A stretch of DNA of 47,947 nt from Iningainema tapete BLCC-T55 (lineage in GTDB: Bacteria > Cyanobacteriota > Cyanobacteriia > Cyanobacteriales > Nostocaceae). Below, in pieces: positions 1 through 9,173 of this stretch (position 1 is its first letter; each line of letters begins with the position of its first letter). Position numbers and translations under genes: made by a program. Below the pieces are notes generated by a model, which saw only the letters and a list, made by a program, of their open reading frames with translations, had not been told where the DNA came from and did not search any database. Location of the stretch: NCBI RefSeq assembly GCF_014698965.1, contig NZ_JACXAE010000130.1, forward strand, positions 1 through 47,947, given 5' to 3'.

Positions 1-230
1 CTTCAACAATTTCCGGAATCGGTTATTAGCTTGCTTTGGTGATTAGAACAGCTTATCACCATATATACGGGAGAACCGTTTTTCTATGTTCTGGCAAAGA
101 AGTTGAGACTAAGATAGATGAAATCAGACTATTAATTGGCAGAGATAGTTTAAAAGAAATACAGATAGAAGATAATATAGTAACCCAATTACAGGAAAAT
201 AATTCAACATTTGAAAATGAGAGGCATTCA

Positions 231-1106
231 ATGAAAATAATCGCAATTTATCATAATAAGGGTGGAGTAGGTAAGACAACTGTTGCTATTAACCTTGCAG
301 CAGCATTAAGAACAAAAGGTAAAAGGGTACTTTTAATTGATCTAGATTCTCAAGCTAATTCTACTTTCGCAACCGGATTAATTAAATTTCAGTTTGAAGA
401 AGATGATGATTTAAAAGATAGAAATGTATACCATTTAATAGAATCTGGTGATTTTAACTTTATTCCCGATATTGTTCGTCAGTCCCAGTATTTCAACAAT
501 CCAGACATAGACGTTATCCCTTCTCATATTACCTTAATTGAGTATCAGGACAAACTTAACAAAATATCTGCTAGCAGATATAGACTAGTTGCCAAATTAA
601 AACGAGTGGAAAAAGAATACGATTTTGTAATTATTGATACTCCTCCTTCACGAGATTTATATGCTGAAGTTGCACTGATTGCTGCTGATTACTTGATAAT
701 TCCTTCTGACTTAAAACCATTTGCCAACCAAGGTTTACCAACGGTAAAGAATTTTATTAATCAAATTAATGAATCTAGAGAAGTTATGGGGAAGCCCCCC
801 ATTAACTTAATGGGCGTTCTTGCTTCCAAAATATCGCACAACGCTAAATTCCAACAGTATACTTTTCCCAAACAGAGAAGTGTTATTTCGGAGCGTTATC
901 ACCTACCTTTAATGGAAGCAGTTATATATGATAGAACAGTGCTGTCACAATGTATGAATCAAACCATAACAATTGGAGAATTAGAATATCCAGATCCAAA
1001 ATCGATTCTCAAATATGCAGAAGAGGTTAAATCAGAAGCTCAAAAATCTGCAATGGAATTTGAGATTTTAGCAGATGAAGTTCTCCAAAAAATAGGAGTT
1101 AATTGA
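231..1106 (+). CDS. parA: ParA/Soj-type partition ATPase
   Basis: A Walker-type ATPase of the ParA/MinD family, which in known systems binds DNA non-specifically in the ATP state and positions a ParB-DNA complex. The deviant Walker A KGGVGKTT lies at residues 10-17, followed by the switch region LLIDLDSQANST and a second conserved segment FVIIDTPPS. I chose ATG 231 because GAGAGG sits six bases upstream and because the ParA fold begins exactly there. The same frame is open back to a TTG at 36, which would add 65 residues unlike ParA. At 291 residues the length is usual for the family. The stop overlaps the start of the ParB-like gene (TGATG), so the two are almost certainly translated together. 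Seen: motifs and coupling. Inferred: a role in segregating DNA or positioning a complex. Confidence 0.9.
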   Translation: MKIIAIYHNKGGVGKTTVAINLAAALRTKGKRVLLIDLDSQANSTFATGLIKFQFEEDDDLKDRNVYHLIESGDFNFIPDIVRQSQYFNNPDIDVIPSHITLIEYQDKLNKISASRYRLVAKLKRVEKEYDFVIIDTPPSRDLYAEVALIAADYLIIPSDLKPFANQGLPTVKNFINQINESREVMGKPPINLMGVLASKISHNAKFQQYTFPKQRSVISERYHLPLMEAVIYDRTVLSQCMNQTITIGELEYPDPKSILKYAEEVKSEAQKSAMEFEILADEVLQKIGVN

Positions 1107-1849
1107 TGATTAATTTTTCGCTTGTAGATGTAAAAAGTATTTCTTCCAATGTACCTCGTTCAAATTTTGCCGAGGCAGATTTAGATCAACTTGCAGATAT
1201 GATTCTAGAAAGTGGGGGAATTATCAGACCATTAGTTGTGAAGGCAACAGGAGTAGAAAATTACACAGTTATTGATGGACATCTTGAATATTATGCAGCA
1301 GTCAGAGCAAAAGAAAAAAACCCTCGTCAAGGTGAAATGGTAAATGCCTTCGTCATATCACCTAAAATAGAGGATACAGTAGCAAAGCAAGCTACAGCTC
1401 TTAGAAGCTTAGAATCTTCGGATGAGAACACAGTAAAGCCTCCCGTTGGCACAGGAAATTTAGAACCACGTTTAGCAAATCTGGAATTACGTTATGAAAA
1501 GCAAATTAATGAGTTAAAGTCAGAACAAGTACAAGAAAGAGAGAGGCTAGACGACAGACTAAAACAGATTGAAAGTCAGATACCCAAACAGATTGTACCA
1601 TTAGCGGCATTTAACACTCTCAGTCTAACTGAATTAACTTTCAGATTAAAAAGTGCTGGTTTTACCAATCAAACAGCTACTAAAGTTGCTGAAAGTGTAG
1701 AAAAGGAACGTAAGAAAAAACAGTTTGTATCTTTGAGTGATGTAGTGGAAAGAGTAAAAGTCACCAGTGGCAAAAGGCAGGTTAAAGGTATAACTAGCGA
1801 TAAAATGGTCGATATAGTCGATAGTTGGTCACGACTTTTATTTTTTTAA
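1106..1849 (+). CDS. ParB-like protein with coiled coil and HhH-like tail
   Basis: The first ~85 residues match the ParB/Spo0J N-terminal fold (LDQLADMILESGGIIRPLVV, then VIDGHLEYYAAVRA). In known ParB proteins this part binds CTP or acts as a nuclease-like fold. A charged coiled coil follows at about residues 118-155, then a C-terminal segment (about 168-245) resembling a helix-hairpin-helix DNA-binding module. A classical ParB central HTH is not obvious, so this is an unusual partner rather than a standard centromere-binding protein. ATG 1106 shares one base with the parA stop and has AGGAG seven bases upstream. A TTG three bases earlier (1103) is less likely. Partnering ParA is inferred from the overlap. 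Confidence 0.8.
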   Translation: MINFSLVDVKSISSNVPRSNFAEADLDQLADMILESGGIIRPLVVKATGVENYTVIDGHLEYYAAVRAKEKNPRQGEMVNAFVISPKIEDTVAKQATALRSLESSDENTVKPPVGTGNLEPRLANLELRYEKQINELKSEQVQERERLDDRLKQIESQIPKQIVPLAAFNTLSLTELTFRLKSAGFTNQTATKVAESVEKERKKKQFVSLSDVVERVKVTSGKRQVKGITSDKMVDIVDSWSRLLFF

Positions 1850-2056
1850 CCGTAAATAGTGCGCGTTACACAGTGTTAAGCACAACAATACTTACAGCGC
1901 CCCTTTAAGTCTTTGCGCAAGACATTACTCACTACCTTCTGGCTTCTCATGCCTGAAGCATCACCCTATTCCTCTGTAAAAATATCCGGAAAGCAAATCC
2001 TAATAGAAGAATATTTGTTTGAGTATCATTTTTAGCTGTTGGAATTAGGGGCTAAC

Positions 2057-2704
2057 ATGGATAAACTGGAATCCAAAATTCTGGAAATTTTGAAGCAAGG
2101 CACTCCGATCAGAGCAATACAGATTGCTGCTCTGCTTGGGGTGGAAATACGTGAGGTTAATCGCTATCTATATTCTTCACTAAAACATCTAGTTGTACAA
2201 GATACTGAATATAAATGGTCACTTCGGTCACGTCAATCTTTCACTCCTAATACTCAATCACCACAATTTGTCAAGCAAAGTACCGAATATCGCTTAAACA
2301 AAAAAGATATTCCACAAAATTATTCATTTCAACCCTCTACTAATCAAAATAAATTACTAAAACCTCTCAAGCAAAACGATCCCTATGAAGTTGTCAAGAG
2401 AGAATTTGCTCGTGTACCTTCAAAAGAGAAAATACAAATCATCGAAAGTGCTTTCAGACAAGATAAATTTGCTGAACTAGAAGATGAACAAATAAATGCT
2501 CTGCAATCAGTTTTAGAACAGGCTAAGCGAGAAGTGAGTATAGCTAACACTGCTTATTTACAAGGAAAACTAAGTTCTCGCAAAACTTATCTTGTAGCGA
2601 TCGCCGCTGCTTCTATTACCTTAATTGGTACACTGTTCGTTCTTGATCAAGTCAAACCAAACTCAACGTCTCAACCTACTCCAACCATTCCCCTAAGTAA
2701 CTAA
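2057..2704 (+). CDS. Winged-helix protein with C-terminal membrane anchor
   Basis: Residues 1-55 look like a small winged helix of the Z-alpha/RepA type (LESKILEILKQGTPIRAIQI, then a recognition-helix region, then KWSL). A polar, Gln/Asn/Ser-rich linker follows, then a helical stretch at about 110-170. One hydrophobic segment at about 178-198 (YLVAIAAASITLIGTLFVL) is followed by a short Pro/Thr-rich tail. This would tether a DNA-binding head to the membrane. ATG 2057 is preceded by AGGGG; an in-frame TTG at 2039 is less likely. It lies 207 bases after the ParB-like gene on the same strand and ends 65 bases from the convergent nuclease-motor operon. I do not recognise a named family. A DNA-anchoring or membrane-linked regulatory role is inference. 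Confidence 0.7.
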   Translation: MDKLESKILEILKQGTPIRAIQIAALLGVEIREVNRYLYSSLKHLVVQDTEYKWSLRSRQSFTPNTQSPQFVKQSTEYRLNKKDIPQNYSFQPSTNQNKLLKPLKQNDPYEVVKREFARVPSKEKIQIIESAFRQDKFAELEDEQINALQSVLEQAKREVSIANTAYLQGKLSSRKTYLVAIAAASITLIGTLFVLDQVKPNSTSQPTPTIPLSN

Positions 2705-2769
2705 TAATAATGTTATTGATTAAAAAAACTAAGATTTATTAAATAAAATTCCTATGTAGTATAGGATTA

Positions 2770-5388
2770 CTATTTGATTTTTGAAGTTAGCTGAATATTT
2801 GTCGCTAACAAGCTTTGTAAGCGCTGTAATTGAGAACCGACTTGGTAAAGTAAATCACCTTTACCTAACAAGTAAGCGGCAGCTGTTTGTTTTCCGCCCA
2901 AAACAATAGCTGAGTCTGCTTCACCAGCAGTGCGCAAGGCTACTCTTCCCGGTAGATTTGAGCGGATGATGGGGGTGACAATTTTGGCTTCTGGGCGTTG
3001 AGTAGCTATAATAAGGTGTATTCCGGCAGCTCTTGCCATTGCACCGAGCCGTTTAATACTTTGTTCCAATGCTGTGCGGATTTCTTTTTCTGCCATAAAG
3101 TCAGCGTATTCATCAAAGATACAGACAATCCGCGACAAAGGTTTTTGGGAACGTTGATTGTAAGCACTTAAATCAGCACACCCAGCTTTTTCAAATCGCT
3201 GGTAACGCGACTCCATTTCTGAGACTAATTCTTCCATAAGTTTGATCGCGCGATCGCTATCTTTAACCACTGGTGAATACAACCACCGCATTTGCTCAAA
3301 CTCTGGAAAAGTAACTCGTTTAGGATCTACCAATGCGATTTGTAGCTGTTGTGGGGAATGACGAACGAGTAAACTGAGGAGGAGCGATCGTAAAAACTCA
3401 CTCTTACCACTACCAGTTGTACCCCCTACCAAAAAGTGACAAGTATTCGGATCGGATAAATCTGCCTCTATCAACTTCCCCTCTAAATCTACCCCAATGG
3501 CAATTTTTACCGCTTTTGCTGGTACTTGCGAGTTTACATAATCCTCAAACTTAGCAGCTTGTCTGTCGGCACGAGGCAAATCAATACTAACATAACCAGC
3601 TTGCGGGGCAATTAGAGGTGGATTTGCTAACCCCAGTTGCACTTGTAAATCTGCTGACGATTTTAGTAGAGCATTAACTTTCACACCAAGATGAGGTTTA
3701 AGCTTCACCCGAATAAAACTAGGAGCAACAGCAGCCCCGTGGTAATCTACACCAATACCAAAAGATTGCAAAGTCTCAACCAACTTTTCCCCCATCGCAT
3801 CAGCATTGAGACTAGATTGGTGCTCTCTTGTGGGGTGGAGAGCAGCGCCGTGCTCTGGTTCCCAGAGTTGAGGCGACTGCGGAGCATCCGGAGCGCCTTC
3901 TACTAAAGACTCACTTTTATTAACTGCAAAATAACTTTGACACTTTTGCTGCTGTGGACAAATTTCACATAAGTGGGGCTGAGTTGTAGACGGAGGTGGA
4001 TTAGGATGAGGAGCTTCCCAAGTCAACCATTGCCGCATTTGTTGTAATTTATAAGGAATTAGCTGATGCACCGTACTTTCTAGCTGTTCCCAAGTATACT
4101 GATACTCTTTAAATTCTGGCAAAACACAGTACACCGCTGAATCAACAGATACTTTTTTATTTTGACAGAGCATATAACTATAAAGAGCAACTTGGGCTAA
4201 TTGTGCTGAAGGATCTACCGGTTGATAAGTTTTAAACTCCAATACACACAGGCGCTTTAGTTCAAAGTTGAAGACTAAACAATCAAATTCCCCTGCTACT
4301 CGTTGCTGCGTACCATCAGCCAGATTAAATAAATACTCAAGCCTGCGTTCTTCAGAAACAAAGGTGTTACGAATAACTGTATCTGCACTGCAATAACGCC
4401 GATTGATTACCAGCAATTCTGCGAAGCGTCTAATTAATCCTTGTAATCCTTGCCAAACTTGCAGCAATGCTGGTGCTTGCCTTGCATCTTGTTTAACGGC
4501 TTTTTGTAAGTAAGAGTAAAACTTTAATTCATAAAAAAGCTGTTGCATCGCTGAGGCAATTTCCTCTACCTGCAATTGGTTAGCGGCAGGTTTAAACAAT
4601 TCTTGAAATCGAGGTTCGTGAGTTGCTAACTTTATAAATTCGTCAGCCAATTGATGAAATGTACTACCAATACCAGTAGCGGTATCTTTTGGTATAAATA
4701 AGGTATTGCCTCCTAAATGCTGGTGCAGATAAAACAAGCGGGGACACTCAAAGGCAACTCGGACTTTAGTAGCAGTTAAAGATAAATTTTCAGTTTCTGT
4801 AGTGGTTTTTGAGCTATTAGCCACCATATTAAAAATATTACTTACTAAATTGGGGTTATAAATTTCTAATAATCGGCGATGCACAGCAGCCAGATAAACT
4901 GTATCCATAGCCGCATATTGTAACTGTTTTTGAGTAAGAGGACGCTGTCCCCAGTCGCTGCCTTGTTCTTCTTTATCGACGTTGGCAAAGTAGCATAGTT
5001 CTGTAGCTAAGGTTTTAAGTTGTAAATTAGATACTTGTAATTTGTGCTTAATCTTTCTAGCTATCTTCAGAGTACAGGTAACATTTTGTGCTAGCTGTCC
5101 TCCCAAATATTTTAAATCAAAGCTGGCGTTGTGAAATACCTTTTCTATTTGGGGATTAACCATAATTTGGTCAATAAAACATGCAGCTAAATCAGGTTTA
5201 TCTAATACATCAATAATGTAAGCAGCTTCACCAGTCAAGTCATTGGGTTCAACCAACACCTGAATTAGTGATAGTCTAGGATAGGAAGTCTGCCAGTCAG
5301 CGATTTCTGTATCTAACCACAGCGTTTTAGCCAAGGCAAATTTGGCAATTTGCGCTTTTATTTCATTGGCTTCTGTAAGGTACTGCAT
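2770..5388 (-). CDS. RNase D-like exonuclease / Cas4-like Fe-S nuclease / FtsK motor fusion
   Basis: Three modules are fused. (1) Residues 1-175 are a DEDDy 3'-5' exonuclease of the RNase D type: D26 and E28 (LDTE), D91 (HNASFD), Y158 and D162 (YAAMD), a full catalytic set. (2) Residues about 205-490 are a Cas4/AddB/Dna2-like PD-(D/E)xK nuclease: C215 in ECPRLFYLH, D369 (GEFD), E384-x-K386 (LEFK), and C474-x2-C477-x5-C483, the cysteine pattern that holds a 4Fe-4S cluster in that family. (3) Residues about 620-872 are an FtsK/HerA-type motor: Walker A GGTTGSGKS at 655-663, Walker B ending D759-E760, and the ATQRP segment at 795-799. No FtsK gamma domain or membrane segments are visible. It is the last gene of a three-gene operon, 36 bases after the ATPase gene. 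All active sites look intact. I know no named family with this order. Role in DNA-end processing or defence is inferred. Confidence 0.85.
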   Translation of the reverse strand: MQYLTEANEIKAQIAKFALAKTLWLDTEIADWQTSYPRLSLIQVLVEPNDLTGEAAYIIDVLDKPDLAACFIDQIMVNPQIEKVFHNASFDLKYLGGQLAQNVTCTLKIARKIKHKLQVSNLQLKTLATELCYFANVDKEEQGSDWGQRPLTQKQLQYAAMDTVYLAAVHRRLLEIYNPNLVSNIFNMVANSSKTTTETENLSLTATKVRVAFECPRLFYLHQHLGGNTLFIPKDTATGIGSTFHQLADEFIKLATHEPRFQELFKPAANQLQVEEIASAMQQLFYELKFYSYLQKAVKQDARQAPALLQVWQGLQGLIRRFAELLVINRRYCSADTVIRNTFVSEERRLEYLFNLADGTQQRVAGEFDCLVFNFELKRLCVLEFKTYQPVDPSAQLAQVALYSYMLCQNKKVSVDSAVYCVLPEFKEYQYTWEQLESTVHQLIPYKLQQMRQWLTWEAPHPNPPPSTTQPHLCEICPQQQKCQSYFAVNKSESLVEGAPDAPQSPQLWEPEHGAALHPTREHQSSLNADAMGEKLVETLQSFGIGVDYHGAAVAPSFIRVKLKPHLGVKVNALLKSSADLQVQLGLANPPLIAPQAGYVSIDLPRADRQAAKFEDYVNSQVPAKAVKIAIGVDLEGKLIEADLSDPNTCHFLVGGTTGSGKSEFLRSLLLSLLVRHSPQQLQIALVDPKRVTFPEFEQMRWLYSPVVKDSDRAIKLMEELVSEMESRYQRFEKAGCADLSAYNQRSQKPLSRIVCIFDEYADFMAEKEIRTALEQSIKRLGAMARAAGIHLIIATQRPEAKIVTPIIRSNLPGRVALRTAGEADSAIVLGGKQTAAAYLLGKGDLLYQVGSQLQRLQSLLATNIQLTSKIK

Positions 5389-5424
5389 ACGCTAAAATAT
5401 CAACATCTAGTTGAAAAATTACTT

Positions 5425-7503
5425 TTAACTAGTAACTAAACAAATTAATTGATCTTGCGGCTTGGCTTTAGAGTCAACAATTTCCAACTTTTGCTCTTGA
5501 CACAGTTCTTGAATCAACTGTCTAATTTCGGATTCTTTCGCAATAGAAAACCGGGCATTAGTCTCTTTAATCAGAGTTGGTACTCCCATGAAACCTTGAG
5601 TTTTTACTAAATTTAACAGAAAACTCTTAACTGGTTGTAAATCATGTTTACCATTACCATTGTCCGGTGACTCACTTTTTTTAGAAACAATCTTTAATTC
5701 CTGCAATAAAGTACATTTATGCAAAATCTCGCATTCGCGGGCTAAAGTTTGTAGTTCCAATAAAGTAATGGTTTTACCTACCAGCACCAATTCATTAGCT
5801 TCTACTGAATTCACCAAGCTGTGGTAGGTTGCCAAGTAGTGAACAGAAGACAGATTGGGTTTGATATGATGATGATTAGTATATGTGAAAATTTGTTGGT
5901 AAAGTTGATTTCCAGCAAGTTTTGGATTTCCTATACTTCCAGCCCGAATTAAGTACATGGTTTGACAGAGATTTTGCTGAATAGCTTTCTGACAGGCATT
6001 CATTATATTGAAAAAGCTATTCATATTTGAATCTTCTGTCCAAATTACGCCTACTCGTTCTCGCTTACCAGCTTCTTGATAACTTAAGGAATTACTGGCA
6101 TACTTCCCACTGATAAGTTTAGGTTTAATTTCCTGTACTTGAAATGCCTGTAATGCTTGTTCCACCATCCGAATTAAATCCGGGGCTGCTAATAGAGATA
6201 TTTTAGTATATTTTCCCTGAGCTTTTTGATACTCCTGCTGCCATAACAATTGAAATTCTGCTTTGATTTTATCTGGCGGTGGTGGCGGTGGCGGCGGTGG
6301 AGTTCCATCAAACCATTGTGGCTGAGGAGCTTGTTTATCCCTGAATAGCCATTCCTTATAATCCTGGAAAAGTCGTTTCCCTAGCTCTAGCACGTTGCGA
6401 GGTGTAGCTTTGCGGCTGGGAAACACTTTCTCTAGCACCTTTTGATTTAAAGGGTAAATCGGGGAAACAGGTTTAGGATTAGCTTGATGGTGTAGTGGGT
6501 AGAGTCGAGAAGCTAAGAGGGCTTCGGCTTCCTCCAGCGTAATACGTTTCAGTGGAATTCTGATACTAACCCTATCTAAGTCAGAAGGGTACACTCGCTT
6601 GTAATTGTCATTCCAAGTAGCTATCTTGATGCTGAGGATAATCAGGAAACCTTTCCACTTACCGTTATAAATTGTAGAGTTGACGTTGAATAAAGCTTGT
6701 ATATCAATAGAACCATCTGGCAAACGAGCAATGCTATCTAGCTGATCGAAACACAACACAATCGGTTGAGTTTTAGCACAAAGTTTGCTAAAATTCACCA
6801 AGATGCCGCGAGCCTTGTCTTCATCGTCAATAGATTGCTTGACTCTTAATTTTTTCAAATTTTCGTCATCTAAGTCATCTCCTTTCAACCATTCACAAGC
6901 TAAAGAGTATAATTCTGGGTTAGTCAGGTCATAAAGTACACCGAAGAATTCATTAGCATTATAAATCCCTGTAGTGCCGATAGTTTTTTTGAGGATGTCA
7001 ATGAATAGTAGGCGATGAGCATCTGACTTTGTTTGCCCAAAGAAGCCTTTAACTGTATCAATCAAACTTTGCTGCTCACTTTTTAAACCTTGACGAATTG
7101 TAGACAAGCAGCTTTTGATCCAGAGGATTAATTGCGAATCTGCTTTTCCTACTGGAGCATTAACCAAACTATCAACCGTATGACGTAAAATATGCCGCCA
7201 AATGCGATCACTCTGAGAAAATGGCTCAATGTATACAAAAAAAGCTTGATCGTTTAGCTTTTGTTTCAGTTGACCCAAGAAGTGAGTCTTTCCCGATCCA
7301 ACGTCACCATATAGAATTAGACTGCGAGTTTGATGATCTTGGACAACCTCTGCTAAAACACTTTTTATTTGGGTTAATTGTTGTTGATGAATAGATTCAA
7401 CAGTAGGGGGTGGCTCCTGCTCTTCCCAAAAGTTACCTGCAGCTGAGTTATCAAATGGGTTAAGCGATTGTTTAATAACCTCATCAAAAGTTGCCATGCT
7501 CAT
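5425..7503 (-). CDS. Large AAA/ORC-like P-loop ATPase with polyproline linker
   Basis: A P-loop ATPase of 692 residues. Walker A is GDVGSGKT at residues 66-73 and Walker B is IVLCFDQLD, with D253 and D256. The layout resembles AAA/ORC-Cdc6 or BREX BrxC/BrxD-type ATPases, but I cannot assign a named family. Nine consecutive prolines at residues 402-410 split the ATPase from a C-terminal half of unknown fold. The last ~80 residues look like a winged helix. Two starts are possible: ATG 7503, or ATG 7497, which is better spaced from AGGGA. It lies 46 bases after the winged-helix gene and 36 bases before the nuclease-motor gene. It may load or gate the partner motor on DNA; that is inference. Confidence 0.75.
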   Translation of the reverse strand: MSMATFDEVIKQSLNPFDNSAAGNFWEEQEPPPTVESIHQQQLTQIKSVLAEVVQDHQTRSLILYGDVGSGKTHFLGQLKQKLNDQAFFVYIEPFSQSDRIWRHILRHTVDSLVNAPVGKADSQLILWIKSCLSTIRQGLKSEQQSLIDTVKGFFGQTKSDAHRLLFIDILKKTIGTTGIYNANEFFGVLYDLTNPELYSLACEWLKGDDLDDENLKKLRVKQSIDDEDKARGILVNFSKLCAKTQPIVLCFDQLDSIARLPDGSIDIQALFNVNSTIYNGKWKGFLIILSIKIATWNDNYKRVYPSDLDRVSIRIPLKRITLEEAEALLASRLYPLHHQANPKPVSPIYPLNQKVLEKVFPSRKATPRNVLELGKRLFQDYKEWLFRDKQAPQPQWFDGTPPPPPPPPPDKIKAEFQLLWQQEYQKAQGKYTKISLLAAPDLIRMVEQALQAFQVQEIKPKLISGKYASNSLSYQEAGKRERVGVIWTEDSNMNSFFNIMNACQKAIQQNLCQTMYLIRAGSIGNPKLAGNQLYQQIFTYTNHHHIKPNLSSVHYLATYHSLVNSVEANELVLVGKTITLLELQTLARECEILHKCTLLQELKIVSKKSESPDNGNGKHDLQPVKSFLLNLVKTQGFMGVPTLIKETNARFSIAKESEIRQLIQELCQEQKLEIVDSKAKPQDQLICLVTS

Positions 7504-7549
7504 GTCCCTGCTGTTGTGATTAACCTGTTTGTGATTTGAATTTATCCCC

Positions 7550-8386
7550 CTAAATCACTGTGATGAAAAACAAGGAGCCACCGCTGATTTGGGAAATTCC
7601 CGCATCAACTTGTTCAGGAGTATAATCGCCTGGTTCTGCCAATGTACTCAATTCAATACTGTCAGATTCTTCTAGACGATAGAGTACCTTGTCTAATTCA
7701 TCCCGTGATAGTGGGGGTTGTAACTTTTGCCGCAAATGGAAGATTGGCAAATAATTGTCAGTACCAAGCTCTTGATCTAACTTCCGGATAGTTTGTAAAA
7801 TTTCTTCGTCAGTGAGATTGACAATTGTGACAACAGGTTCCTCTTCGGTAGTAGGTATTGACTCTGGCTGACTACGTAAAGTTTTGCGAAATAAGCTTAA
7901 GTAATTATTCAGCAAATCCAAGCTGATGGCTGCAGATCCCTTGGGATTGTAGTCAGAGCGCAAATACTCCTCTCCTCGCTGAGTCAGCCATACTTCAGCT
8001 TTAGTCTTTTTCATTTTGTTTTCTACTTCAATCAATCCTCGCTCACTCAAGGTTTTCAATATCTCCCCTTTCTCAGCGGCTTTTAGCGATGACTTGATTT
8101 TACTTGGCTCAATTTTGCCAGAAGCTTTACTGATCTTCTCCAGCATCCTCAGTTCTCTATCAGTGATGGGCAGTTGGGCTGGATCGAGTTTCAGCAGGGC
8201 GTCTCCTGGGGGTAAAATCTTAACTGTGGCAATCTCGCGGGAAAAGTCTATTAGTTCGCGATCGCCTAAATCTCGACAAATTTTTTCCTTACCTTTAAAA
8301 TCTTTAAAGCCACTTGCAGTTAGGCTAGTCCGATAATTCGTACATCCCAACAACTTAAGTAAAAACTTTAGCTCATTCGTTTCCAT
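7550..8386 (-). CDS. Double winged-helix protein, first gene of nuclease-motor operon
   Basis: I do not recognise a named family. Two helix-rich segments look like winged helices. One is at about residues 75-145 (ITDRELRMLEKISKASGKI, then LSERGLIEVENK, then WLTQRGEEYL, similar to MarR-type wings). The other is at about 190-278 (LTDEEILQTIRKLDQEL, then DELDKVLYRLEESDSIEL, ending in a hydrophobic GGSLFFITV). An acidic linker joins them. The ATG at 8386 is the only sensible start; no clear ribosome site is visible. It is the promoter-proximal gene of the operon, so it may act as DNA-recognition subunit or autoregulator; both are inferences. Confidence 0.65.
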   Translation of the reverse strand: METNELKFLLKLLGCTNYRTSLTASGFKDFKGKEKICRDLGDRELIDFSREIATVKILPPGDALLKLDPAQLPITDRELRMLEKISKASGKIEPSKIKSSLKAAEKGEILKTLSERGLIEVENKMKKTKAEVWLTQRGEEYLRSDYNPKGSAAISLDLLNNYLSLFRKTLRSQPESIPTTEEEPVVTIVNLTDEEILQTIRKLDQELGTDNYLPIFHLRQKLQPPLSRDELDKVLYRLEESDSIELSTLAEPGDYTPEQVDAGISQISGGSLFFITVI

Positions 8387-8525
8387 GAAAGTAATCTTAC
8401 TGAATTGGAAATAGCACTACTCTAGCTTGAAGTGCAAGAATTTACACATATTTTTTATCTTAGCTATAATTTGCGCGAATGGCTAGAACAGTACTTATTG
8501 GGCAATAGGCTCAGACAATCTTAGT

Positions 8526-8987
8526 TTATCTATCTGACCGTTCACCTGTTTTAAAAAATTTCAGAACCAACAAAGATAAAAGTGTCCCTATTAATCCTAG
8601 CTGCCACAAACCGCAGCCACAAGCAATTCCCAGCGCTGCCGAAACCCATATAGCTGCTGCTGATGTAAGTCCATGAATCTCAGCTCGCGCCCGCTCTTGA
8701 GGAGTTTCGCGAACAATTTCTCCAGCTCCTAAAAATCCCACACCAGTAACAATACCTTGGATTACGCGACCAACAGAATCAGGGCTTGGGTGAGCCGCAC
8801 CTGTTAGCAGGGGTATGAGTGTAAATATGGCTGAGCCAAAACATACCAGCATATGAGTTCTCAAACCTGCTGGCTTATGCTGTAGTTGGCGTTCTAAGCC
8901 GATGATTGCCCCAACTAGCAAAGCAAAGCACAGTCTAATGGTGATGTTTAACCAATCATTTGGCGAAAGGTAGTAATTATTTAACAA
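8526..8987 (-). CDS. MgtC/SapB family inner-membrane protein
   Basis: A 153-residue membrane protein with the MgtC family hallmarks: the early FALLVGAIIGLERQ segment, then KPAGLRTHMLVC, then GVGFLGAGEIVRE. Four to five hydrophobic segments span the length. Members of this family regulate ATP synthase or magnesium adaptation in pathogens; in cyanobacteria the role is not established. The start is a TTG (8987) with no strong ribosome site, but the family N-terminus fits this position. It is divergent from the PEP-synthase-like gene, with 186 AT-rich bases between them. Confidence 0.85.
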   Translation of the reverse strand: MLNNYYLSPNDWLNITIRLCFALLVGAIIGLERQLQHKPAGLRTHMLVCFGSAIFTLIPLLTGAAHPSPDSVGRVIQGIVTGVGFLGAGEIVRETPQERARAEIHGLTSAAAIWVSAALGIACGCGLWQLGLIGTLLSLLVLKFFKTGERSDR

Positions 8988-9173
8988 AGTTTAGTATGAA
9001 AGAAAGAATTTATAATCTATATAAATTATTATTATATTGCTATATATGATGTTAATAGATAATCTGAAACAGTTTTTAGCTTTCTTAAAAAAACTTTTTA
9101 ATCAAAGCTAAGTACTAAACAAAAGGAGACGTGTTAACTTCCAAATAACAAATTACAACTGATAACTAATTGA

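Noticed and set aside
36-230. 65-residue N-terminal extension of ParA (open frame from TTG 36)
   Set aside because: ParA homology starts at ATG 231, which has a good ribosome site. The extension has no ParA character; it could be the end of another frame cut by the window.
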